Source of the DNA: an uncultured Bacteroidota bacterium
GTDB lineage: Bacteria; Bacteroidota; Bacteroidia; Chitinophagales; Chitinophagaceae
Direction: 5' to 3'
Assembly: GCA_903882805.1 (NCBI GenBank)
Contig: CAIRYK010000040.1
Span: 62,001 to 126,000 of the forward strand
DNA: 64,000 bases
The stretch's first letter is position 1. Every line of letters starts with the position of its first letter. Position numbers and translations under genes: made by a program. Shown here piece by piece: positions 44,602-54,139 of this stretch. The notes under the pieces are model-generated. The model was not told the DNA's origin, did no database searches, and saw nothing but the letters and a program-made list of their open reading frames with translations.

Positions 44602-45525
44602 CTAACAACGATGTGTTGTTAGTTTCAACCTGAAGGCCCCCGGAGTGGCGCCCTCGCATTTCTTGAATATTTTTATGAAGTTATTTACATCATCAAAACC
44701 AGTTTCCATACTTATTTGCTGGATAGTTTGGCCGCTGTTTGCCAAAAGTGTTTTTGCCTTCTTTATTCGTTCCCTAATTATATATTGTACCGGTGTAATG
44801 CCATATTCGCGTTTGAAGGTTCTGAATAGTTGCGTTCGACTCATGCAAGCTTTTTTGCACAACATGTCGATATCTATCTTCGATCTCAAATTAGCGTTGA
44901 TGTATATGCTTATTTCCTGAAAAGGGCCATGGTAGGGTATTGATTTGAAATTACCTTCCAATTGTCCGAGATGCTGAATCTGTGCAAGTCTTACTATAAG
45001 TTCTTTCAATGCGAGATCAGCCAGTATATCTTTAGTAATGTTCTTCTCGGTACATACATTCACCATCTTATTAATCACATCAGCCAATGCAGCATTATTT
45101 TTTAGGTGCGATACCTGGTGGCTTATCGACCAGTTTTCGTAAGGCGTAGCGCGAGGGTAGTATTCATTCAAGAAATCAACGGTGCTGGCAATAATCCGTT
45201 TGTCAAGCGTTAGCGCGATGCATTGTGTTGGGTTTGTTTGTTGGGCTTCTGGAAAGTCGATATACATACGCGAACCTGCAGGCGCTAAAACTGTTTCACC
45301 GGGATAGTAGTCGAAACGATCTATGCCTTGTAATTGCATTACTTTTTTTCCGCGCACCATGCTTGTTATTACCATATCATGAAACGTTAGTTCTACTTTT
45401 TCAGCTATACGGTAGGTTTCAAAGACATTGAGTTCGCAATTGTTTAGGTTATATACGCTTCTGTTTTCAACATCTGTCAGCAGTTTTTTTGGCGCTGTAA
45501 GCTGTATATGATTTACAAAACCCAT
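44602..45525 (-). CDS. AraC family transcriptional regulator
   Basis: About 307 residues, starting MGFVNHIQL; the longer in-frame extension adds hydrophobic, unrelated sequence. The N-terminal half (about 1-190; KVELTFHDMVITSMVRGKKV, FDYYPGETVLAPAGSRMYID) is an AraC_N-type effector domain. The C-terminal half is a double helix-turn-helix (DIDMLCKKACMSRTQLFRTF, TIQQISMETGFDDVNNFIKI). It is divergent from an aldehyde dehydrogenase/DUF779 pair, so it probably senses an aldehyde-linked cue and controls that operon. Confidence 0.9.
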   Translation of the reverse strand: MGFVNHIQLTAPKKLLTDVENRSVYNLNNCELNVFETYRIAEKVELTFHDMVITSMVRGKKVMQLQGIDRFDYYPGETVLAPAGSRMYIDFPEAQQTNPTQCIALTLDKRIIASTVDFLNEYYPRATPYENWSISHQVSHLKNNAALADVINKMVNVCTEKNITKDILADLALKELIVRLAQIQHLGQLEGNFKSIPYHGPFQEISIYINANLRSKIDIDMLCKKACMSRTQLFRTFKREYGITPVQYIIRERIKKAKTLLANSGQTIQQISMETGFDDVNNFIKIFKKCEGATPGAFRLKLTTHRC

Positions 45526-45666
45526 GTTTGTGTATGTTTCTATGAGCAAGATAATGCTAAAAAGCAAATAAAATACAATCGGGTACTTTAATACTATAAA
45601 ACGCCATTTTACACCTATCGGATTTGTGATAATGGAGATAGCTTTGACGTAACAAAAAAATATTTT

Positions 45667-47211
45667 ATGTCCACAGCAACGAAGAATGTAATAACTCCGG
45701 AAAAGATAGGCAATGAATATCAATGGCCTGTGTTTAAAGCAAAGTATGATAACTATATAGGCGGCGCTTGGGTAGCTCCTGTATCGGGCGAGTATTTTGA
45801 TAACGTTTCTCCTATTAATGGCAAAGTATTTACCAGCGCAGCAAGATCTGGTAAAGCTGATATTGATCTGGCAATTAAAGCAGCAGAAATTGCGTTCACC
45901 ACATGGAGCAAAACATCGGCGGCATACAGAAGCAATTTGTTACTTAAAATAGCTCAGGTATTAGAAGATAATCTGGAATATCTGGCTGTAGTTGAAACCA
46001 TCGACAATGGAAAGCCGGTAAGAGAAACGCTTGCAGCTGACTTGCCGCTTGTTGTTGATCATTTTCGATACTTCGCAGGTGTAATACGCAGCGAAGAAGG
46101 CTCTTTGTCTGAACACGATGAATATACCGTGAGCATCAACCTACATGAACCGTTGGGTATTGTAGGACAGATTATTCCATGGAATTTCCCATTGCTTATG
46201 GCTACCTGGAAAATAGCGCCAGCGCTTGCTGCTGGTTGCTGCACGATTGTAAAACCTGCAGAACAAACGCCAACAAGCATTATGGTGATGTTGGAATTAA
46301 TAGGCGACATACTTCCTCCGGGCGTATTGAATGTTGTTACCGGTTTCGGGCCGGAGGCTGGTAAGCCATTGGCAACATCGCCAAGAATAAACAAAGTGGC
46401 GTTTACAGGTGAGACCACTACCGGCCGACTGATAATGCAGTATGCATCCGAAAACCTCATTCCGGTTACAATGGAGTTGGGCGGCAAATCACCTAATATA
46501 TTCTTCGAATCTGTTGCTGATGCCGATGATGAGTTTTTTGATAAGGCAGTAGAGGGAGCAGTGCTTTTTGCATTGAATCAAGGTGAAGTTTGTACTTGTC
46601 CTTCCAGAATACTGGTGCATGAGAATATCTATGATAAGTTTATGGAGCGTGTGGTAGCCCGTACAAAAGCAATAAAAATGGGTAACCCATTGAATACAGA
46701 AACAATGTTGGGTGCACAGGCTTCGAACGACCAGTATGAGAAAATACTCTCTTACATGGATATTGGCAAACAGGAAGGCGCAGAAGCCCTTACTGGCGGC
46801 GCAGCATGCAAGCTAGAAAATGGATTGGAAAATGGTTATTACATACAGCCAACGATCTTTAAGGGAAATAACAAAATGCGCATTTTCCAGGAAGAGATAT
46901 TTGGCCCTGTAACCTCTGTTACTACTTTCAAAACAACTGAGGAAGCAATTGAAATTGCCAACGACACGCTATATGGTCTTGGCGCAGGGGTGTGGACAAG
47001 AGATGCCCATCAGCTTTATCAGGCGCCGAGGGCTATACAAGCGGGTAGGGTATGGGTAAACTGTTACCATGCTTATCCTGCTCATGCGCCATTTGGCGGT
47101 TATAAAAAGTCCGGTTTCGGAAGAGAAACACATAAGATGATGTTGAATCACTACCGCCAAACAAAAAATATGTTGATCTCTTACAACAAGAACAAACTTG
47201 GTTTTTTTTAA
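45667..47211 (+). CDS. Aldehyde dehydrogenase
   Basis: A 514-residue NAD(P)-dependent aldehyde dehydrogenase. The cofactor-binding [10 protein letters not shown] and [11 protein letters not shown], the catalytic Glu block [11 protein letters not shown] and the catalytic Cys in [13 protein letters not shown] are present. Length and C-terminal [18 protein letters not shown] fit the AcoD/ExaC group. This group is often followed by a DUF779 gene, as here. It probably oxidises acetaldehyde or a related short aldehyde to the acid. Confidence 0.94.
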   Translation: MSTATKNVITPEKIGNEYQWPVFKAKYDNYIGGAWVAPVSGEYFDNVSPINGKVFTSAARSGKADIDLAIKAAEIAFTTWSKTSAAYRSNLLLKIAQVLEDNLEYLAVVETIDNGKPVRETLAADLPLVVDHFRYFAGVIRSEEGSLSEHDEYTVSINLHEPLGIVGQIIPWNFPLLMATWKIAPALAAGCCTIVKPAEQTPTSIMVMLELIGDILPPGVLNVVTGFGPEAGKPLATSPRINKVAFTGETTTGRLIMQYASENLIPVTMELGGKSPNIFFESVADADDEFFDKAVEGAVLFALNQGEVCTCPSRILVHENIYDKFMERVVARTKAIKMGNPLNTETMLGAQASNDQYEKILSYMDIGKQEGAEALTGGAACKLENGLENGYYIQPTIFKGNNKMRIFQEEIFGPVTSVTTFKTTEEAIEIANDTLYGLGAGVWTRDAHQLYQAPRAIQAGRVWVNCYHAYPAHAPFGGYKKSGFGRETHKMMLNHYRQTKNMLISYNKNKLGFF

Positions 47212-47232
47212 TAGAGTAATAGTGTAAATTGT

Positions 47233-47269
47233 ACAGGGAGATCGTAGGTTACGTTCTCCCTGTTTTTTT
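47233..47269 (+). terminator. Terminator between the aldehyde dehydrogenase and DUF779 genes
   Basis: ACAGGGAGA pairs with TCTCCCTGT across a 13-nt loop, then TTTTTTT. It is likely partial read-through or attenuation, since the two genes are usually co-occurring. Confidence 0.75.
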
Positions 47270-47289
47270 AACCCAGTAAAAATTACCGA

Positions 47290-47670
47290 ATGAGTAAAAT
47301 TGAACGAGCGCTGGCTACCGATAGGGCAATAGCGCTAATTGAGCAGTTGAAGGCTAAACATGGCCCGCTGATGTTTCACCAAAGTGGCGGTTGTTGTGAT
47401 GGTTCGCAACCCATGTGTTTTGAATTAGGCGAGTTTAAAACAGGTGATAGCGACGTTTGTTTAGGCAAAGTGCATGACTGCCCGTTTTGGATGGGGCGCG
47501 ATCAATTTGAATATTGGAAGCATACAGAGCTTACACTTGATGTTATAGAAGGTCGTGGGTCAAGTTTTTCACTCGAAATTCCGCTTGGGTTACGGTTTAT
47601 TATTAGGTCGCGCGTATTTACAGATCAGGAAATGCAGCAATTAGCGCAAATGGAAGAAAGCCAGTATTAA
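47290..47670 (+). CDS. DUF779 family protein
   Basis: A 126-residue cysteine-rich protein with the family signature HQSGGCCDGSQPMCFELGEF, DVCLG and HDCPFWMGRDQFEYWKH. Six cysteines and several His could bind a metal. It typically accompanies aldehyde dehydrogenases of this type; a role in maturation or activity is suspected but not established. It ends 4 nt inside the convergent response regulator gene (overlap TTAA). Confidence 0.9.
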   Translation: MSKIERALATDRAIALIEQLKAKHGPLMFHQSGGCCDGSQPMCFELGEFKTGDSDVCLGKVHDCPFWMGRDQFEYWKHTELTLDVIEGRGSSFSLEIPLGLRFIIRSRVFTDQEMQQLAQMEESQY

Positions 47671-48023
47671 TTAATATTAGCAAAATAGGCATTAAGCGCT
47701 TTAAGACTCAGGGGTTTTTCTAAAATGCTGTACTTTGCGCCTTCAGGCATTAGGGGTGGCGCAGCGCTAAATGCGCTGATTAGGACGATAAATGTATCAG
47801 GGTACATTTTTGCAATTATAGGCGCTTGCCTCCATCCTATTCCATCAGATAGGTTATAATCGAGCAATAAAATATTTGGTTGATGCGCTGTAAGTTGCAG
47901 CATGCCATCGCCGAGTGTATAGGCAATACCGACATCAAAATTCCTGCGAACAAAGTACTCTTTCAGCAAATGACAAAGGTCAATTTCGTCGTCTATTATC
48001 AAAATCGTCTTGTTCGACTCCAT
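47667..48023 (-). CDS. Single-domain response regulator
   Basis: About 118 residues, starting MESNKTILIIDDEID. A receiver domain with the acidic pocket DDE, phospho-acceptor Asp in LLLDYNLSDG, Ser/Thr in ISAFSAAPP and Lys in ILEKPLS. It has no output domain. The in-frame ATG 57 nt upstream is discarded because homologous receivers start at the IIDDE strand. It probably modulates a histidine kinase not present in the window. Confidence 0.88.
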   Translation of the reverse strand: MESNKTILIIDDEIDLCHLLKEYFVRRNFDVGIAYTLGDGMLQLTAHQPNILLLDYNLSDGIGWRQAPIIAKMYPDTFIVLISAFSAAPPLMPEGAKYSILEKPLSLKALNAYFANIN

Positions 48024-48191
48024 TTGGTTCGTAAATAGTATTTGAAAACCCAAAATAGAAATTTCGTATGGGATACACAACTAATTTGCTACACTATTGC
48101 AAATTAAAAATCGAAATTGATGGATTATATAGCTTTAAATGTAAAAACCATGCCACGAATTTCGATTTGCTGCTTTTTCTCAACAATAGAT

Positions 48192-48605
48192 CTATTTGGG
48201 CGACCACAAGTTTCGAATAGCAGCTACTGTTTTAATCAGATTTTCGAAACTATTTGGCTTAGTAATATATGAATTAGCGCCCAATTCATAACATCTATTC
48301 ATCTCCAACTCGTTATTTGTAGTGCTGAATATTATAACTGGTATATGTTTGAAGTTGGCATTAAGTTTTATTTCTTTCAGCGCTTCTCGTCCATCTTTTT
48401 TGGGCATATTGAGATCGAGCAATATAAAATGGGGAAAACTAGCCCCGTTTGCACCATTTTGTGCCTGATGTAAATATTCTAATAATTCGACTCCGTTTTC
48501 TACAAAGTGAAGTTTATCGTTGAAGTCATTTTCTTTGAATGCCGATTTTAACAAAAATCGATCGTCGGCATCATCTTCCGCAATTAGAATAAATGCTTGG
48601 TTCAT
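48192..48605 (-). CDS. Single-domain response regulator (Rcp1-like)
   Basis: About 137 residues, starting MNQAFILIAEDDADDRFL. A receiver domain with phospho-Asp in FILLDLNMPKKDG, Thr/Ser in IIFSTTNNE and Lys in YITKPNSF. The DDADDRFLLKSAF N-terminus and an extended helix match Rcp1-type regulators that pair with phytochrome or hybrid kinases. No kinase is adjacent. It lies just upstream of the other receiver gene on the same strand. Confidence 0.9.
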   Translation of the reverse strand: MNQAFILIAEDDADDRFLLKSAFKENDFNDKLHFVENGVELLEYLHQAQNGANGASFPHFILLDLNMPKKDGREALKEIKLNANFKHIPVIIFSTTNNELEMNRCYELGANSYITKPNSFENLIKTVAAIRNLWSPK

Positions 48606-49001
48606 TGTTGGAATTAATTTTATAAAAGTAGGCAAATTGCGCGATAGTAAGGGCTTGAAATAGTGAAATAAATCACATTTAATTATAAAGTTGTGTAGTT
48701 GAATATTCGTTTTGACGTTGGTGCGGCATTATTGTTTGGTTTATAAAGCGGAACCGCAAGGATATTAACTCCGCTTTTTTGGCGATTTATTTGTCAGTAA
48801 AAAAATATTTTAAATGGCTGTATTATGTTGGTAGTTTTACATAAAGTATTGGGAACAAGCGTCTTAGCTAAATCTACCGATCAATTCTTTATTTTTGGTT
48901 TCAAAAAAAATATTGTCAATCTCTAACGTTTACAAATCAAAGTCCGTCAATAATGGCATAAGGGTAAACCTTGTCGAACTAACTTTTAAAAACAAAACAA
49001 A
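48606..49001. other. Intergenic region with an orphan terminator-like hairpin
   Basis: About 395 nt between a minus-strand response regulator and a plus-strand T9SS protein. AAAGCGGA (48745-48752) pairs with TCCGCTTT (48770-48777) and is followed by a run of T, the shape of a plus-strand terminator, but no gene ends there on that strand. A small RNA ending there is possible; no exact TAnnTTTG was found upstream of it. Confidence 0.45.
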
Positions 49002-50897
49002 ATGAAAAAACAAATTACACTGACATTATTAGGATTAATAATGTCTGCAGCGAGTTTCGCACTCGACCCAATCAGAGGAATTACCAGCGCATGCGTTGGC
49101 GCTACATCAACCTTGAGCGACACTACCACAGGCGGCACGTGGTCGAGCAGCGACCCATCAATAGCCTCGGTTGGTTTGTCCACAGGCGTTGTAACGGGTA
49201 TTTCGGCCGGTACGGCAACCATAACGTATACATTAGGTACGTACGTTACTACTACCTTTACAGTAGCCGCAACGCCCGGAGCTATTTCTGGTACAACAAC
49301 CTTGTGCGCAGGTACAACCAGCACGCTGTCTAACCCTACGCCCGGCGGCACCTGGACATGTAGTCCATCTTATATCGCAACAATAGATCCCGTTACCGGC
49401 GTTCTTTCTGCTCACATGGCTGGCTATGCAACAGTCTACTATAATACAGGCACCAGTTGCACAGTTTCTGCTTCGATAACTGTAAATGATACGCGCGGCG
49501 GTATGATCGTTGGCCCATCATCTGTTTGCGTAGGCGACTCAGTTTCTTTGTTCGATTCATCTGGTTTTCTTGGCGGTACCTGGTCATCAAGCGATATCAC
49601 CAAAGCAACTGTTGATATAGGCGGTATGGTAACAGGCGTTTCGGGCGGTAGTGTTGTTATCACATTTACCACTTCAGGTCCATGTGGCACTGCAATATCT
49701 ACCCATCCTATGACCATCACCACCACAACAAGCCCAGGCACTATCAGCGGACCTTCTACTGTTGTTGCCGGTGGTTCTATTTCGCTCACTGAAAGCGTAT
49801 CTGGCGGCACATGGAGCAGCAGCAATACAGCTATCGCTACAATAGGCGCAACAAGCGGAATTATGACAGGCGTAACAGCAGGAACAGCAATCATGTCGTA
49901 TACGGTATCTGGTTGCAGCGGTCTGGCTTCAGCAACTTATCCAGTTACAGTTACAGCGTTTTCAGGTATCTCTGGTAATGTGAATTTTACAGGCGTAGCT
50001 TACTACGGCGCTGTGAAAGTATGGTTGATAAAATACAACCCATCTACTTTTATGTTGTCTGCAAGCGATTCTCAGACAGTTTACAGCTCTGGTACAAGCG
50101 CTCATTACAGCTTCTCGACTGCAGTTACAGATTCTTACAGAGTTAAAGCAGCCGTTATTGATTCTATTATGACAGGCACTGGTTACATACCTACTTACCA
50201 TGCAAATTCTTTCTACTGGCACGATGCTACTGTTATTAATCACGTAGCAGGCGTAGGCGATATCAACAAAGACATTGCAATGGATTATGGCACAACTACC
50301 AGCGGTCCTGGCTTCATCGCAGGCGACGTTACAACCGGCGCCAACAAAGGTACTTCTGGCAGCCCTGCAGTAGGTTTGAAAATGTATGTTATCAACTCTA
50401 CAACCAATCAGTTGATTCAGCAAACTATTACAGATGCATCTGGTCACTATAGCTTTAGCAATCTGCCTGTAGGCGCTACCTATAAGATTTTCCCTGAAGC
50501 ATTGAGCTACCTGACTTTTGCTTACACAAGTATTGACCTTACATCAGGCGCTCCATCTATGTCGGCAGCAAGCTTTATACAGCACACCATATCTAAGACT
50601 ATTACACCAATATTTGTAGGCGTTCGTCAAATCAAATCTGTTAGCTCTTCTGTAGCAACATTCCCTAACCCAACAACAGGCAAACTGAATGTATCTTGGG
50701 AAACTAACAAAGATGAAGCTGCAGCTGTAGTGGTAACAGATGTTACAGGCCGTGAAGTGTATACAACAAGTGTAAATATGGCAGAAGGCGCAGGAATGAC
50801 TCAACTTGATCTAAACAACCTCGGTACAGGATTGTACATGATCAGCATCAAATCTGCATCAATCAACTACAATAACAAAATTCAAATAGTACGCTAA
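49002..50897 (+). CDS. T9SS-exported protein with four BIG2/Ig-like repeats
   Basis: A 631-residue secreted protein with a signal peptide at about 1-20 (LTLLGLIMSAASFA). Four repeats of about 80-85 residues follow, each with the core GGTWSSSDPSIASV / GVVTGISAGTATITY (BIG2 Ig-like fold, adhesin type), covering about 25-330. A carboxypeptidase-regulatory-like segment lies at about 430-520 (TTSGPGFIAGDVTTGANKGT). The C-terminus (about 555-631; ATFPNPTTGKLNVSW to NNKIQIVR) is a T9SS type A sorting domain. It is likely a cell-surface adhesin or matrix protein; the ligand is unknown. Confidence 0.9.
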   Translation: MKKQITLTLLGLIMSAASFALDPIRGITSACVGATSTLSDTTTGGTWSSSDPSIASVGLSTGVVTGISAGTATITYTLGTYVTTTFTVAATPGAISGTTTLCAGTTSTLSNPTPGGTWTCSPSYIATIDPVTGVLSAHMAGYATVYYNTGTSCTVSASITVNDTRGGMIVGPSSVCVGDSVSLFDSSGFLGGTWSSSDITKATVDIGGMVTGVSGGSVVITFTTSGPCGTAISTHPMTITTTTSPGTISGPSTVVAGGSISLTESVSGGTWSSSNTAIATIGATSGIMTGVTAGTAIMSYTVSGCSGLASATYPVTVTAFSGISGNVNFTGVAYYGAVKVWLIKYNPSTFMLSASDSQTVYSSGTSAHYSFSTAVTDSYRVKAAVIDSIMTGTGYIPTYHANSFYWHDATVINHVAGVGDINKDIAMDYGTTTSGPGFIAGDVTTGANKGTSGSPAVGLKMYVINSTTNQLIQQTITDASGHYSFSNLPVGATYKIFPEALSYLTFAYTSIDLTSGAPSMSAASFIQHTISKTITPIFVGVRQIKSVSSSVATFPNPTTGKLNVSWETNKDEAAAVVVTDVTGREVYTTSVNMAEGAGMTQLDLNNLGTGLYMISIKSASINYNNKIQIVR

Positions 50898-50925
50898 TTA
50901 ATATCGCGTATTATCAAAATGAATC

Positions 50926-50963
50926 GCTGGCTGTTTCTACGATAGAAGCAGCCAGCTTTTTTT
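50926..50963 (+). terminator. Terminator after the BIG2 protein gene
   Basis: GCTGGCTGTTTCTA pairs with TAGAAGCAGCCAGC (one wobble) and is followed by seven T residues. Confidence 0.85.
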
Positions 50964-51169
50964 ATGTGCATAGTTTTGTGAAGCAATTGATTACCGATGC
51001 GAAACTAACTTGTGATGCGCCTTGGCTAATCATCAGAAGGTCTGATGAAAACTCTATACAAAAAGGCGACTATTAAAACAACGATAACAATGGTTATCCA
51101 GTTCCAGGATGAGAACATATGACGCATAAGAGCTATTTTCCTGCAAAATAATACAGTTGCTCAATATTC

Positions 51170-51577
51170 CTAATAGGCGTTGGAATCTTTTACATTGTCA
51201 ATCTGGTCGATAACGTATTGCCCTGTTTCTGAGTTTTTATCATTATAATTCTCTCCACGCCATGGTAGGCTCTTGCGGTATTGCACATAATGTACGCGCA
51301 TTGATTTCCCCATACATTTGTCGAGCGAATCTGCGAGGTTTTTGCCTTGCACGCTGAAATAGAAAAAATTGGAATTGACCACACCCGAGTTGCGCTGACC
51401 AAAGCCAAGAAGCACTAACTCGCCTTCGTAGGTTTTGAAGATATTTCCTCGTTTGGAAAACTTTTGCAATAGCCCCTCGCGGTATCCCTCGCTGTAGGTG
51501 TTGAAGTAAGACCAGTATATATAGCCGGTAATAACCAGCAGTAGTACCAAAACAGAAATGATAACCGGTTTTTTCAT
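51170..51577 (-). CDS. Small membrane-anchored protein (often mis-named 6-phosphogluconate dehydrogenase)
   Basis: About 135 residues, starting MKKPVIISVLVLLLVITGYI, a single N-terminal helix. The mature part contains YSEGYREGLLQKFSKRGNIF and KTYEGELVLLGFG, a pattern seen in a Bacteroidota family that databases sometimes label 6-phosphogluconate dehydrogenase without any dinucleotide-binding motif. No such motif is visible here. Function unknown; it is probably a periplasmic-side anchored domain. Confidence 0.7.
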   Translation of the reverse strand: MKKPVIISVLVLLLVITGYIYWSYFNTYSEGYREGLLQKFSKRGNIFKTYEGELVLLGFGQRNSGVVNSNFFYFSVQGKNLADSLDKCMGKSMRVHYVQYRKSLPWRGENYNDKNSETGQYVIDQIDNVKDSNAY

Positions 51578-51713
51578 AGAGTAATAAAACGTTTTGTGCT
51601 TTCGGGCTATGAAATTAATCAAAAAATGATTTCTACAAACAACCGATTACCATGGTTTTGGGTATTTAACTAATTGGGTATGAACCAATAAAAAACTAAA
51701 GCAGCGCCAGCGA

Positions 51714-52799
51714 TTATGCTACAGCTACTTGGGGGCGTTGTCCCAACATCTTCATAAAACGATAGTGCGACTTGATTGCAGCGCCCATAGTAGGCATACA
51801 ATGGTAGGTGATATTGAAATCCTTGCATTTTTGCTCAACTATTTTGCTGATCTCAGGGTAGTGCACGTGGCTTATCCTTGGAAACAGGTGATGCTCGACC
51901 TGAAAATTAAGTCCGCCAACATACCATGAAATCAGTTTATTACTTGGCGCAAAATTGGCCGTGGTTTTGATCTGGTGTATGGCCCATTCGTTTTCTATTT
52001 CTTTGTCATCGGCTCCAGAATATTCAAATTCAGTTTCCTCTACCACATGCGCCAACTGAAAAACTACAGATAGCGACAATCCCAACGCAATGTGCATAAA
52101 CAAAAAGCCTACGCCCCAAGCTGACCAACCCACAAAGTGCACCGGAATAGCTACGTAAAATACGATGTACAATGCCTTGCTAATCCAGAAGATTGCATGT
52201 TCTCTTACATCCATTTTGTTCATGGTAGTTGTATAGATGCGTTTAGTGCCGTACTTTACCATATCTATTACAAACACCCAAAGGAATGAACTGAGTGCAT
52301 AAACCACCCAAAGGTAAATATGCTGAATTTTATGTGCAGGTTTCCACACCTGGGTCTGGCATTGACGTATAACAGGGCTTTTAGCGATGTCGTCGTCTAT
52401 TCCGTCTACGTTGGTATAGGTGTGATGAATAATGTTGTGTTTCTGTTTCCAGATAAATGCGTTGCCTCCAAGAGCATTGAGCGTTAACCCAAGAAGTTCA
52501 TTCACCCATTTTTTTGATGAATAACTACCATGGCAAGCATCGTGCATAATGTTGAACCCGATGCCTGCAAGCGACATGCCCAATAATAAACTGAGTGAAA
52601 TACCGCCAAGCGTGGAGTATTGTTGCGTAAGCAGAAAAATGTAAACGAATATTGCAATTGGGATCAGTGTGAGGGTTTTTATATATAAACGCCAATCGCC
52701 AGTCTTGCGGATGTTGTTGGTTTTGAAGTACTTATCTACGTCGGCTTTTAGCGCCTGATAAAAAACTGCGTTTTTGTTGTTGTACGTAACTTTTGCCAT
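51714..52799 (-). CDS. Membrane fatty acid desaturase
   Basis: About 361 residues, starting MAKVTYNNKNAVFYQALKAD. There are four membrane segments and three histidine boxes: HDACHGSY, HNIIHHTY and QVEHHLFP. The third box has Gln instead of the first His (QxxHH), as in front-end and omega-3 desaturases. No cytochrome b5 domain is fused. It introduces a double bond into membrane acyl chains using oxygen and reduced ferredoxin or cytochrome b5; regioselectivity cannot be stated. Confidence 0.9.
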   Translation of the reverse strand: MAKVTYNNKNAVFYQALKADVDKYFKTNNIRKTGDWRLYIKTLTLIPIAIFVYIFLLTQQYSTLGGISLSLLLGMSLAGIGFNIMHDACHGSYSSKKWVNELLGLTLNALGGNAFIWKQKHNIIHHTYTNVDGIDDDIAKSPVIRQCQTQVWKPAHKIQHIYLWVVYALSSFLWVFVIDMVKYGTKRIYTTTMNKMDVREHAIFWISKALYIVFYVAIPVHFVGWSAWGVGFLFMHIALGLSLSVVFQLAHVVEETEFEYSGADDKEIENEWAIHQIKTTANFAPSNKLISWYVGGLNFQVEHHLFPRISHVHYPEISKIVEQKCKDFNITYHCMPTMGAAIKSHYRFMKMLGQRPQVAVA

Positions 52800-53178
52800 T
52801 GAATAAACTTTATTAGCTTTTTTTAACCTATTATACAATTCAATTCTCTATTTGGTCCCGTAAAATTGGTAACCAGCTCACTCACTATTGTCTAATAATG
52901 TCCATTCGTTCCTAAAGAACAGCTTAAAAACAATTTTCTTATTTTCCGACGGTTTATGAATTAGGAACATCGGATGATAAGTCAAACAGATGACCGCTGC
53001 TTTTTTGCAGCAGCCTTTTGGGAAGGGCAGGGGAATCGCATTTCAGAAGTTTGTTTAAAAGATTCGCACTATAAACAATTCCGGTTGGGCAAAATACCCC
53101 TTGTGTCACTCAAAGATAAGCAAAACATTCCATCTCTTAAGAATAGGTTTGAGTGTAATGTGTTGCTGGTTTTATTGC
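52800..53178. other. Intergenic region without a supported gene
   Basis: About 380 nt upstream of the desaturase. An ORF at 52974-53186 (70 codons) ends inside the next terminator and has no family match, start signal or codon bias; it is not called. A GCTGC/GCAGC hairpin lies near 52995. Confidence 0.45.
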
Positions 53179-53214
53179 ATAAATAAGGTCGGCATTTATG
53201 CCGACCTTATTTAT
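53179..53214. terminator. Terminator downstream of the cyclophilin gene
   Basis: A 17-bp perfect stem with a TT loop (53179-53195 / 53198-53214; core AAGGTCGGCAT), 8 nt after the stop of the minus-strand gene. Confidence 0.85.
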
Positions 53215-53222
53215 AGAGCTAT

Positions 53223-53699
53223 TTATGCAAACACTACTGATTCAATAACAATAGGTTCCATTGGGCGATCATATGCATTGGTTGCAGTATTGGCAATATC
53301 AGCCACAACGTCGAAACCTTTTATTACACGGCCAAAGACAGTATGCTTGGCATTAAGGAAATGATTATTGGCTACGTTAATAAAAAACTGGCTACCATTT
53401 GTGTTACGTCCGGCATTAGCCATAGAGATTGTGCCTGGAGCATTGTTGTTGTTCGGGCCAATCTCATCATCAAATTTATAACCTGGACCGCCGGTGCCCC
53501 ACATTTGCATTTTTGCGTCTTCCTTAGTCAGCGGGTCGCCGCCTTGTATCATAAAATTGGGTATGATACGGTGAAACTTTACGCCATTGTAGAACTCTGA
53601 TTTGGCCAGTTTTACGAAGTTGGCTACGGTGTTGGGTGTTTCGTTTTCAAAAAACTCAATTACAATATCGCCTTTATTGGTTTTTAGTGTGCCTTCCAT
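53223..53699 (-). CDS. Cyclophilin-type peptidyl-prolyl cis-trans isomerase
   Basis: A 158-residue cytoplasmic cyclophilin. The catalytic segment FHRIIPNFMIQGGDP and the second signature AGRNTNGSQFFINV are intact, with AKHTVFGRVIKGFD further on. There is no signal peptide. The gene lies 14 nt downstream of the small charged protein gene at 53714, so the two are probably co-transcribed. Confidence 0.95.
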   Translation of the reverse strand: MEGTLKTNKGDIVIEFFENETPNTVANFVKLAKSEFYNGVKFHRIIPNFMIQGGDPLTKEDAKMQMWGTGGPGYKFDDEIGPNNNNAPGTISMANAGRNTNGSQFFINVANNHFLNAKHTVFGRVIKGFDVVADIANTATNAYDRPMEPIVIESVVFA

Positions 53700-53713
53700 T
53701 ATTGTTTTCTTTT

Positions 53714-53908
53714 TTATTTAGTGTTTTTTAAGTTTTTCTCGTATTCTTTATCGTACCACTCTTTATCGTTGGCTTGCTTTTCTTCCAGCTCTTTCAGTAC
53801 CTGCGCTTTTACTTTTTGCAGATCATTCTCCTCATTTTTGTCTTCATTTCTTGTTATGCGGAAAGTGGGCATTTTTTTATCCAGAGGTTTTCTTTTTCTC
53901 GTAGCCAT
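53714..53908 (-). CDS. Small highly charged protein, unknown function
   Basis: A 64-residue protein rich in Lys and Glu (RKRKPLDKKMPTFRITRNED, LKELEEKQANDKEWYDKEYE), predicted to form a coiled coil or a disordered tail. No family is recognised. It is co-directional and 14 nt from the cyclophilin gene, so it is retained as a probable real gene. Confidence 0.55.
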   Translation of the reverse strand: MATRKRKPLDKKMPTFRITRNEDKNEENDLQKVKAQVLKELEEKQANDKEWYDKEYEKNLKNTK

Positions 53909-54086
53909 AGTTGGTTGTTATAAAGTAGACAAGCTGTTTTGTGCTTTGCTATTCTTTGTCAAAGCTAATAAAATAATACGCTATTATCTTTATTTGGGTA
54001 TAAAGACGGTGGCCAAAAAGGCGCGTTTTTCCAAAGATTAACAGGAGGTTGCAGTTTATGTTTCTTTTTCTACTTGTGAGCCATTA

Positions 54087-54125
54087 AAAAAGTAATGCAG
54101 CGCGTGGTGCGCTGCATTACTTTTT
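54087..54125. terminator. Terminator after the NmrA-like gene
   Basis: A 17-bp perfect stem (AAAAAGTAATGCAGCGC / GCGCTGCATTACTTTTT) around a 5-nt loop. T/A ends on both strands make it usable in both directions; it lies 14 nt past the minus-strand stop. Confidence 0.88.
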
Positions 54126-54139
54126 GGTCTGTAATACTG

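Noticed and set aside
49439-49894. 151-codon antisense ORF inside the BIG2 gene
   Set aside because: It is a shadow of the repeated low-complexity Thr/Ser/Gly codons on the other strand; the plus-strand protein has a signal peptide and sorting tail.
52974-53186. 70-codon plus-strand ORF upstream of the cyclophilin terminator
   Set aside because: It ends inside the stem of a perfect terminator, shows no signal peptide, domain or codon-use support, and has a short hairpin in its own start region.
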